Source: CAIVSN01 sp031539165 (GTDB lineage: Bacteria > Patescibacteriota > Gracilibacteria > BD1-5 > UBA2023). From it: a DNA stretch of 27,996 nt. The DNA is taken from positions 1 through 27,996 of the forward strand of contig JAVKLK010000038.1 of the NCBI GenBank assembly GCA_031539165.1, in the 5' to 3' direction. The position numbers were made by a program, and so were the translations under genes. The notes under the pieces were generated by a model. It saw nothing but the letters and a program-made list of their open reading frames with translations. It made no database searches and had not been told where the DNA came from. Shown here one piece after another: positions 17,901-26,635 of the stretch. Every line of letters starts with the position of its first letter. The stretch's first letter is position 1.

Positions 17901-20162
17901 GAAGTAACCTTCCAGGCTTCTGCAAAAAATGTGGTAGGACAGGATCTTTCAGATAAAGCAGAATATAAGTGGGACTATGATGGAGATGGATTTTACGATG
18001 AGACTACTTCTGCTCCTACCGTGAAGCATGTCTATGAGAAACCAGGAAACTACAATATGAAGGTGAAGGTGAGCTATAAGGGAATTTCTAATACTCGATA
18101 CCAACAGATTTCCGTTCGAAATGATCTTGTTCCAAATCTTGAATACTTCGCTATTGGGAACCGATATGTATTCATGAATACAACAACGGGGGTTTATACA
18201 AAGGTAAAATGGACGGTTGGTCCGAATACTTCGGAGAACCGAGATAGCTATGTGGTGAATTTGGATGAAGATACTGCTGCACCAGAAGTAGTGCTTGAGG
18301 TTTCTGATGGGACTGACACGAAGGTAACTCGTGTTCCTCTTCGAAAAGATGTAGTGAACGCTGCCCGAATGAAAGACTCCAAAGAAACCGTACAACTCAT
18401 GACATACCCTTCTCTTGAAGGTGATACGCTCACAGTTGACCGAGCTGGAGAACGAGTATTTCTCTACTTGGGTGAATCTCAAGGGGTAGCCCGCTACCAA
18501 ATTGATACCGATATCAAGACAGACTCCGATTTAAATGGAGAACTTTCTGATGACGCAGATAACAAAGGCACAGACTCATATGCTACAGGAGCACCTTTCC
18601 TTCTGAAGAATCTTGATTCTCAAAAGGAGCGAACTATGAGAATTTCTCTTTTTGATGCATCAGGAAAAAAGATTGCCAGCCGAGACGTCAAACTCGTATT
18701 GAATTACATTGATGCAAATGCACTGGAAAACGCTGAGAAAAGTGGCTCTGGGGCAGTAGGTCTTTCGGATGCCGATAAGGCAAGTATGGAGACCCTCAAG
18801 GACATGATTCGAACTAAGACTCCAGAAGGAGAAAGGGTGAAGTATATGCAACTCCTGTCTCAGCTTCAGGATAACTGGAACGACCAGACAGCAAAAACGA
18901 AGGCTATTATTGACTTCCAACAAGCTCTTGCAGAAGGAGCAGTCCCTGAGGCTGATAAAAATCAGTTCCTTACTATTCTTGATGGGTTCCTTCTCTCTGA
19001 CTCAGAGACCAAAGATGATATTGCTCTTGCAACGAGCGTGCTCAGAAAGCTTATTCCTTCAAGCAATCCGCACTATGAAGAAATCTTCGGGAAAGACGGG
19101 AAATCTGGACTTGTAGGAGAAATTCTTTCTCATCCAACAAATACAGAATTGAACAAAACCATTGGTGAGAAGATTCTCAAGTATATCAAGGATGATGAGA
19201 ATATTTCAAATGAAGATAAGCTCATTCTCAAAGAGCAGCTTCGAGTAATTATTCAGGGTGGGGCAAAAAATGTTGAGCCAGATACATCGACTCAGACTGA
19301 GTCTGCTGGTATTGGGGCACTTCTCTTGAATGTTCTCATTGGATTTGGATGGATTCTTGGAATTCTTGTTCTTGCAGCACTCCTTCTCTTCATCTTCTTC
19401 AAGGTGACGAATAGAAATGCTAATATGGGCTTTCAGGATTTCTTGATTGAAAAGATATTTGGGAAACCAAGCACTCCGACTCCGGTGGCATCTCCAATTT
19501 CAGTTGCCTCTTCAACACCAGCTCCAGCTCCAGTACAGCCAATCGTAACTCCTCCGGTTCCAGAGCCAAGAGCTATTGATCCACTCGCTGAAGTGAGTCA
19601 GCCAAAGGAAGTGTCTCCTGCTCGACAAGAAGCGTTCAAAGAAATTCCAAAACAGGAGAGTATCGAACCATCTCAAGCAGAAATTTCAGAATCTTCTGAA
19701 AAAAAAGAGGATACCGAGATCACTTCTGAGCAAGGAGACTCCGATGGTATTCCTGATTGGCTCAAGACTGCTACAGAACGTCATTCGGAAGAGAGTTCCG
19801 TTGCAGCTGAAGCAACTGAGGGAACTTCAATCATAAACAAGGAAGAGTCTTCTTCTGCTGAAACTGTTGCTGAAACCGTTTCCGCAACTCAAGATGTAGA
19901 ACTTCCTGATTGGCTCAAGAATTTCACCCCAGCTTCTCCTGTCGAGACGGAAGTCTCCGATACCAAAGAAGTACCTCAAGCATCTTTGGTGCAAGAAGCG
20001 CTGGAATCTCAGGAGGCGGAAGAAGTGCGAGAGGTGCAGCCATCAGAGACTCCTTCTCCAAAACCATCTCGCCCAAAAGCTCCAAAAACCAAAACAAAGC
20101 CGACTGCTACGGACATTCGTCCGACTGCAAGTACGGATGATCTTCCTGATTGGCTTAAGTAA
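14928..20162 (+). CDS. Giant VirB2/TrbC-like two-helix + PKD-repeat surface protein with cytosolic PDWLK tail (code 25)
   Basis: 1744 residues; only two TGA glycines (14994 in the signal peptide, 16632); stop TAA. Order: signal peptide (residues 1 to about 25); a Cys-rich linker (CSIWIFNCDN, YCNSN); a VirB2/TrbC-like hairpin, with helix 1 about 98-121 (GVIAYLLSFLSLIVVILILW) and helix 2 about 137-160 (IVYALIGVVLIFLAWAITTF) joined by ILTAGDDTDKVKSAKST; a helical linker; then PKD-like beta domains from about 290 with WDFGNGN, WDFGDSTNENTS and WDYDGDGFYDETTS repeats; an alpha-helical region (about 1270-1455); a third membrane helix (about 1463-1495); and a 249-residue Pro/Ser/Glu-rich tail holding PDWLK at 1609, 1660 and 1740-1744, the last being the C-terminus. 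This predicts PKD domains outside and the tail inside. ATG 14928 is chosen because it supplies the signal peptide; GTG 15162 would lose it. Followed after 9 nt by another PKD membrane protein. Not a recognised named gene. Confidence 0.85.
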
Positions 20163-20171
20163 CTCTCTTGT

Positions 20172-22430
20172 ATGCAAAACGAAGCTCCAAATCAAACTCC
20201 AGGACGACCAAGTTTTCTTGATGAAATATTGGCTTCAACCACCGAATCTTCTCAGCAAACTTCTGTCCCACCTTCTTCCGGAGGTGCTCCGAATCCCAAT
20301 AACCAGAAACCAAAAACCTCAATTCCTCCCGGTCAGATTCTCCGAATCATCGGGGGTTTGTTCTTTGTAGCTCTTGTATTCTTTGGATCGTTTCTTTCGT
20401 ATATTGTATTTAATCCAGGACAAGCACGATTCTTCATTAATTTTGGTATCAATCCGGGCGATGTTGCTTCACTACTTGCCACCCTCGTAAATGGTATATT
20501 CGGAACTCTCTCTTTCTTCCTCAGTGCGCTCTTTGCTTATGTACTCTTCAAGATGTACATATCCAAGGGAAATCCTCGTCGCCGAGCAGTATTTGGGATT
20601 GCTTCGCTTTTTGTTGGAATTCTTTTGTTCTCAAATATTTGATTCTGGGCATTTCTCTTCGAAAAAATTGGAGCTTCCGACTTTGTGCGCCCGACAGGAG
20701 GGGTTATTGTCTATGATAATGATTTGTTCCTCTCGGAGCGGTTTGCTTCACAAGCAGAGCTTATGGATACGAGTAATCTCATAGGCCCAATCACGCTCCG
20801 GTATGACCTTTCTTCAGATGCTCGCTATGCTTCTCGAGCTATTGAAATAGAGAGCTTTAGTATTGATTGTTGAGATGGGACAACTCTTTTGGAGGGAACA
20901 AATCCAATAGGGGATACAGGGCTTACTTGCCAGTACAATCTTCGAAAAAATTTCACTCCAACTGGATTCTATATAGGACGAGATACAGTGACCCATGAAC
21001 CCAAGAAGATTGCCATTACCTTTCCTGCCGTAAAGGTATCGGGAGTGGTTGATGTAAAAAGAAGTGGAAGCAATGTGGTACTTGATGGTTCTGATTTGCT
21101 TCAGGTCGCCAATATTCGTTGGTATACCGGCGAGACATTTGATACGCTTGCCTCAAGCGATTCAAAATTCACACTCAAGACAGAGAACCAGGAACAGTAT
21201 GTCTGCCTCTCACTTGCTGCCCCTTCTCAGAAGCGGGAATCGTGTGCTCGTATTTTTGCCATACGCCCCAAAGTAGATAGTCCAATTACCGGAACGATTC
21301 AGTATGAAGTTGACCCAACGGATTCAACAAAATACGCATTCCGTATTGTAGACCTCAAGACAAAAACAGGGGGTGAAATAGAGCGCATTGCTTGGTACCT
21401 TGATGATACTATTCCCATGGGGAATGATGAATCCGCAGAAAAGAGTTTCCCTTCCTATGGGACGTATAAAGTAAGTGCTGAAATTACGGATTCTGCTGGT
21501 AACAAAGTCACTCTCTCAGAAAAAATTACCCTTCAAAAACCGCTTCAACTTGTCAAAAAATCAGGATCTGATTCACTTCTCAGTGTCAAAGATCAGTCAG
21601 GGAATCAGCTTCTCAAGAATGCGTATGACCGAGAGCTGGGGGCCTACCGTATCGAAAATTTCCAGACTCCTCAGAAAATCATGTTTGACGCAACGGATGT
21701 TCGAGTGAAGAATGATGGATTTGAGCTCAAGGAGGTATCTTGGAAAATTGGAAACGAAGAACGTAAGGGGATGAAGCTCGAGTACGATTTCGTGGAAGAA
21801 CGTCGATATGAGGTGACAGTTCAGTATATCTTTGTCAAAACTGGAACGACAGAAGAAGTCTCTGTTACTGAGAAAATAGTACTTGAAGGGAAGGCAAAAG
21901 AAATTATGCCAGCTCTTTCCATGAGTTCTGAGGGACAGGCAGATTTGGATAATCTTTATGCCCCTGCTCGGATTACCTTTGACGCTTCCGCTTCAAGAGT
22001 CCGATCAGGGAAAATAGCACAGTTTATCTTTGATTTTGGAGAGGGTAAGCCAGCGAGTGAGGGTGAAGCAGTAAAAACATATCAATATACCATTCCATGA
22101 GAGTATCCTGTCACTCTCACAGTGGTGAAAGATGACGGCACAAAAGAATCTCTCTCTCGAAAGATTGTAATCAAAGATGTGCCGAAACAGCTTCAGATCT
22201 CAGCTTCTGTTGCTACTGGAATAGCAGGGAAGACGGTAGAATTTAGTACACAGGGAACCGTTGGGCAAGTAGAGAAGTATGCTTGGGATTTTGGAGATGG
22301 AACCGAAGCTGCTTCCGAGCCAAACCCAGTACATACCTTTGTTCGTGCGGGCAAATATGAGGTCAAAGCGACTGTCACCTATGTGGATGGAACTATCAGA
22401 ACCGCCGAGATGGAGTTTGTCGTTGAATAA
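20172..22430 (+). CDS. Membrane protein with three N-terminal helices and PKD-like ectodomains (code 25)
   Basis: 752 residues; TGA glycines at 20640, 20871 and 22098; stop TAA. A Pro/Gln/Ser-rich N-terminal segment (residues 1-55, predicted cytosolic) precedes three hydrophobic helices: about 57-80 (RIIGGLFFVALVFFGSFLSY), 105-128 and 139-163, the last including a TGA glycine. The long C-terminal part is beta-rich, with PKD or Ig-like units: WYTGETFDTLA, WYLDDTIPMGNDE, SWKIGNEERKG, FIFDFGEGKPASEG and YAWDFGDGTEAASEP, the last a classic PKD WDFGDG near residue 706. With N-in and three helices the ectodomain is outside. The gene starts 9 nt after the giant PKD gene, so the two likely form one unit or complex. 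It ends one base before the stop codon of the convergent pilin gene. Function is inferred only as cell-surface structure or adhesion. Confidence 0.82.
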
Positions 22431-23093
22431 TTAGCGGTAAAAAGAGTATTTCCAGTTCGTGAGAGTTGTAGGAACTTCTATAGAGAAGGGAGTACTTCTT
22501 GTGCTGTCTATCCAAGTAATTTTTGCTTTTGCAATAATAGTTTGAGGGTCTGGTCTCTCTATGATGAGTTCTCGTGTGAATTTCGTCTTGCACGATGTAT
22601 TTTGTGTTTCAGAACAAAATGCAGAAGGGGCTACGCCCGTTTGAGTAGTAAGTCCAGACCCAGTGAGATATACCGGAAATTGTGTCATATACGTTCCTCG
22701 GTCCGTTGCAGGACTTGAAATCCTTGTGAGTTCCCATACTCCTCCTGAGAAGACGGGGATGTATGATCCTGCCACTATCTTTGTTGCATCAGTGGCAGTA
22801 TTTCCTATGCAGAGTGGATTGTAATTCAGTGCATCAAAACATCCCTGATAATCACTCGAAAATTTGATCCAATTTGTATCTCGAATATTCGTCATAATCT
22901 CCAGTCATTCTCTCGCGAGCGCGATTGCCTGTATTCTGCTTGCCGTTGTAGTAGCAACATTTTTCCCGCTCGTAATAATTTTGTACCCTCCCACAAGCCC
23001 AACCGTGACAATGAGAATCACAATCATGACTTCTATGATGGAATTTCCTTTAGAGGAGGAGGGAAGAGACATAACGAAAGATGAGATGGTCAT
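22431..23093 (-). CDS. Type IV pilin-like prepilin (code 25)
   Basis: 220 residues; one TGA glycine at 22905; stop TAA. It has a short leader ending SSSKG, then NSIIEVMIVILIVTVGLVGG. That is a class III/type IV prepilin cleavage site (Gly16 followed by Asn17) with Glu at mature +5, then a hydrophobic assembly helix (about 19-41). AREGLEIMTNIRDTNW (from residue 61) is a very common motif in Gram-positive and CPR pilins, and the TGA gives its glycine. Four later cysteines (GCFDALNYNPLC and AFCSETQNTSC) could form disulfides. The C-terminal domain is beta-rich. Prepilin peptidase is encoded about 2 kb upstream on the same strand; no pilus ATPase or platform gene is in the window. It could be a minor pilin of a competence or attachment pilus. 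Its stop codon directly abuts that of the convergent PKD gene. Confidence 0.88.
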
Positions 23094-23127
23094 TTTCTAG
23101 AGATTCCAGGGGAGATCTTTGGCTTTC

Positions 23128-24564
23128 TTACAAAGATCGTGGTGTTGTTGTACCAGTTCCGCTTTCTGGAGCTTGTGTTGGAGTCTCTGGTGCGGGTTTT
23201 TCTTTGACAATGTATACCTTACTTGTTGCAAGAATCTCATCGCTTGGACCATAGTAAGTAATCAGGTATTCATTCACCCCTTCTTCCATATTTCCATTTT
23301 CAATACTCGCATTATAGGTCCAGCTTGTCCCGAATTGTTTGAATTGCTGAAGTTGGTAGCTGTTCACTTTGATATATTTTACGATATCAGGAGCAAAAGA
23401 TCCCTTGATTTTCACAGAATTTTCCGTTGTTTTGTACGGATTATCGAGAGGGGAAATAATCTTAAAATCCTTTGAGGAGACGGGGAAATTTACTACATCA
23501 GGCTTTTTTTGAGGAGCCTTCTTTGTATTAAGATATACGGTAAGAACTCATTTCTCAAGCTGATTTCCTGTTTCGTCGAATACTCGATAGTTTATATCGT
23601 TTGTTGCATCAGTGAGCTGATAGTCCTTGAGTCTAAAAGAAGCGTCTTCTGAAAGAATCTGAGCATCTCGCTTTTCAAAAGATATCTTTTTTGCTTGAGG
23701 GTTGAGAATTCGCCCCTCAATAGTAAGAGAAGAAGTATCCACGGTCATCTCATCCTCTGGATAAGTGAATGTTATCGCGCGAGCGCTCGTATTGGTTGTT
23801 CCGCTTCAGGAAGCACTTGTTCCAGACCCAGTCTGAGCTCCTGTTCCTGTTTCGGATGAAGTACTTGCTTGAGCAAGGAGGCTTGCTCCATCTTTCTTGA
23901 TAAACATGCTCGACTGCTTGATGAAGTCATCAAGAGGGGCAATCTTTTCACCGAGATTTGTAGCTTTTGCTTCAGATTGCAAAAGAGAAAGCATCTGATT
24001 CGCTCCAACTTTCACAGATCCCGCTTCTCCCTGTACGTCTATTTCCCCCTGAAGCACATAAATATTGCTGGCTCGTGTATTTTGATTCGCTATTACTACC
24101 GCCCCAGGAGAGAGTATTCCTTTGAAGTACTTGAGCGAGAGAGAGGTATCTCCATTTGGACTCTGAATCCAAATATATCCATTTTGTAGATTGAACACAT
24201 GAGTGTTTTCTTGTTTTCCCGCATAGGCAACCTCTGAGAGGCTTTCGATAGAAATCTGCGTCGTAGACCCGTCTATCTCGATATCACTTTCCCCGCTTGT
24301 CACACGTACCATCTTATCTGTAGGAAAGAGCTTGGCTGGTCCAGTAATCTCATTTTGAGAGTCGGATGACATGTAGATGCTTACCTTTGCATCTTTTTTG
24401 GGAAGTACGTTCACATAACCACTTGTTGCTGACGAAGTTTCTGTCGTTTTTGAACTTCCAAAACTTGATACCGCCTTGATGATAATTACCAGCACGATAA
24501 CCGCTATGATAATAGGCAGGGCAAGAGAAATTGGACTTGATCTATTGGAACCTCAACGTCGCAT
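23128..24564 (-). CDS. FecR-like membrane protein with C-terminal Ig-like domains (code 25)
   Basis: 478 residues; TGA glycines at 24553, 23806 and 23548; stop TAA. A short basic N-terminus (MRRGGSNRSS) and one membrane helix (about 13-34) put the bulk outside. Residues about 70-200 resemble a FecR domain (VRVTSGESDIEIDGSTTQIS, TRASNIYVLQGEIDVQG, VGANQMLSLL). A Ser/Thr/Gly linker follows (SSETGTGAQTGSGTSAS), then two Ig-like or Big-like beta domains (SSLTIEGRILNPQAKKISF; VKIKGSFAPDIVKYIKVN) and a Pro/Thr-rich end (PAPETPTQAPESGTGTTT). Classical FecR proteins regulate ECF sigma factors, but no sigma factor is nearby and the N-terminus lacks a cytosolic anti-sigma domain, so here it is more likely a structural or scaffold surface protein. 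ATG 24564 is chosen because it gives a basic N-terminus before the helix; GTG 24495 would cut the helix. Confidence 0.8.
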
Positions 24565-24625
24565 ACGAGATAAAGTTAGGGAATAGAGATACTATATGAG
24601 AAAAATGATTACGAGCAAGGTACCG

Positions 24626-25168
24626 TTACTCTGCACGAGAAATCTCTTTCGGTATTACTGCATCAAGGGTAGCAAAAGTTGCCTCTTTCCCTTTGGGGAG
24701 ACGGAGAGAAACTGTATCTCCGATTTGAGCCTTGAGAAAAGTAACGCTTGCGGTGAGTACATTATACGTCTTTCCTTCTGAAACGACTTGGTATTTATCG
24801 TGATTCATTGTCACCAGTCCAATCTGACTTGTATACTCTATTTCTTCGATGATTTTATAGGTAATTTTCCCATCGGAACCGATAATTGCCTTTACTTTGC
24901 TTCCTTGTACAAGATGTGATTTAGAAGCATAGTTCTGAGGGATTGGGTAAATATTCCCATCTGATCCAAGCATAGAATCTCCAGTAAACACTCCTTCTAC
25001 AATTTTATCGGGACCACTTTTGTAATTGGAGAGTCATTCTGTATCGAGATCAGGAATACTTTGTCCTTCGCCAGCAAGTGTGGCGATGATTTTTCTTGCA
25101 GCACTGATGGATTTCTGAGCGCTTTCGATAAGATCTCGAACTGCGGCAAGTTTTTTTTGGTCACTCAT
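24626..25168 (-). CDS. Conserved-looking hypothetical protein with N-terminal helix and beta domain (code 25)
   Basis: 180 residues; one TGA glycine at 25034; stop TAA. The N-terminus (MSDQKKLAAVRDLIESAQKS to about residue 35) is an amphipathic, probably coiled-coil helix. The remainder alternates short beta strands with Gly turns (GDSMLGSDGNIYPIPQNYAS, KVKAIIGSDGKITYKIIEE, VTFLKAQIGDTVSLRLPKGK), suggesting a small beta-barrel domain. There is no signal peptide or membrane helix, so it is cytosolic. I do not recognise the family. It lies between the pilD/recO genes and the FecR-like and pilin genes on the same strand and may associate with the inner face of that membrane system (inference from position only). 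ATG 25168 is preferred to internal GTG 24991. Confidence 0.75.
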
Positions 25169-25195
25169 GAATATTTGTTTTAGGGCTACGCATTC

Positions 25196-25201
25196 AGTAT
25201 A
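25196..25201 (-). promoter_or_regulatory. -10 box upstream of the 24626-25168 gene
   Basis: A TATACT on the minus strand, placed to start a transcript about 21 nt before the ATG at 25168. The -35 region is poor. It sits in the 82-bp gap after pilD, suggesting the downstream genes can be expressed independently of pilD. Confidence 0.35.
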
Positions 25202-25250
25202 TACGCAATTCTTTGCTTGTCTGTTGATGCTATATTGACGAAAATATATT

Positions 25251-26069
25251 TTATTGAGTAAGGAGTCCTATATACCAATTCATAAGGGGTTGGTAGGCTA
25301 CCATGGAAATCCAAAGACCAATGGCAAGAGCTGGTCCAAAAGGAATCATAGTATTTTGTCTTCCTTTTGCCGCAATGACTCCAAGTCCAATAAGACTTCC
25401 TGCAATATAGGCAATAAATAATCCAAGCCAGGCAATCTTTGCGCCACCGACAAATCCCATGAAAAGCGCGATGCGAAGATCTCATCCCCCCATCCATTTC
25501 CCGTCAGATACGAGAATCTGAAGAAGAAAGAATAGAAATATCGGAATCCCTCAGAGCATTCATTGCACGAGAGGGGAATTGAGAGTGGGATTCTCAAATG
25601 GAATAAAATGCTGAAAGAGGGGGAGGGTTTCAAAATTCCCGACCGCAAGCAGGATAAAAGTTATGAGCAGAAACGGAAGAAGGAAACCATCAGGAATTTC
25701 CATATAGAGGAGATCGTATGCGCAGAATGCAATGGTTACAAATCCAGCAGCAAACAAGAAAACAAGAGAAGGGAGTGGTGTGGTCTCCCCAAAAAACCAA
25801 GCAATTCCAAGAAACATCAGAACCATCGATACTTCTAACATGAAGTGATAGGGGGGGATGGTATGCTTACAGTACCGGCACTTTCCTCCAAGAAAGAGAT
25901 ACGAAAAAATCGGAAAAAGATCAAGAACCTTCAGTGGAGTATGACAAGAGGGGCATTCACTTCTTTCTTGGACAAATCCTCGCTTCTCATGAATCCTCGG
26001 AAGCACTGCCGAGGCAAAACTTCCGAGAATAGCGCCGAGAATTCCGGCTATACAGAGGAGGAATATCAT
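25251..26069 (-). CDS. pilD: Prepilin peptidase / leader peptidase (code 25)
   Basis: 272 residues, the normal size; TGA glycines at 25560, 25551 and 25482; stop TAA. It is an aspartic membrane protease that cleaves prepilin leaders and N-methylates the new N-terminus. The N-terminal half has the cytoplasmic zinc-type cysteine tetrad (CPSC at 39-42, CRYC at 64-67) in the methyltransferase-linked region (ECPSCHTPLKVLDLFPIFSY). First catalytic Asp: FCAYDLLYMEIPDG (Asp119). Second: MGGGDLRIALFMGFVGG (Asp197), whose third Gly is TGA-encoded. PFGPALAIGLW is a further family motif. There are about seven to eight membrane helices. It overlaps the upstream RecO-like gene by 22 nt. Its obvious substrate, the prepilin at 22431-23093, lies downstream on the same strand. 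Confidence 0.93.
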
Positions 26070-26635
26070 GGAAAAAATGATTGAAGAAATGCGAGACGAA
26101 GGGGAGTGCGTATATGCGGGGGAATCCCTTGTATTTTGAGTAACTCTTTGAGTGTATGATTTTGCGCAAGGTGTTCAAGTTTTTGCAAGATGGGATCAGG
26201 GGGAAGAGTCTGATAGGCTTGATACTGCGTAAGCATACGAATCTGGAATAATGCGCAGGCTCTTTGGAATACTTCAGGATGCGTTGTTTCGAGGATGAGC
26301 GTTTTGAGGTCTTCATACACTTCTCCCTCACCTCCTCCCTCCGGTATATGGATTTGAACGAAGTGCAAAATATTGAGAAAGTCTGTGATATCTTCGAATT
26401 GCAATCCCGATTGGTGGATGAGACCTTTTGTTTTAAAAGACTGGAATTGATTCGTTTCTGTCTTTCTTCGAATTGAAACCTCAACAAAAGTCCCTATGTC
26501 ATAAAATCCTCCTTTCAGGGTTTCTTTGTAGAACCCTCGAATCTTTCAAAAATCCCGAGTCAGAAGTACATAAGACGCTTCACGATCTTTGATTTCTTTT
26601 TTTGAGATGAGAATTCCTTCCGTGACGTAGAGCAT
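26048..26635 (-). CDS. recO: RecO-like DNA repair protein (code 25)
   Basis: 195 residues; TGA glycines at 26546 and 26066; stop TAG. The N-terminus reads as the RecO OB-fold: MLYVTEGILISKKEIKDREA, YVLLTRDFGKIRGFYK, FVEVSIRRKTE, where RecO has TxGIVLxxxxxxExD...T...GK.R...KG. The C-terminal half is all-helical (YEDLKTLILETTHPEVFQRA and LFQIRMLTQYQAYQTL), as in RecO. It is shorter than typical RecO (about 240), and the C-terminal cysteines of zinc-containing RecO are not seen. RecO mediates RecA loading on SSB-coated DNA, which would pair functionally with DprA. ATG 26635 follows directly after the upstream gene's TAG. Identification rests on the N-terminal pattern and size. Confidence 0.6.

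Noticed and set aside
17949..18500. Minus-strand 183-codon ORF within the giant PKD gene
   Set aside because: It is the complement of a clear PKD-coding region and is not protein-like.
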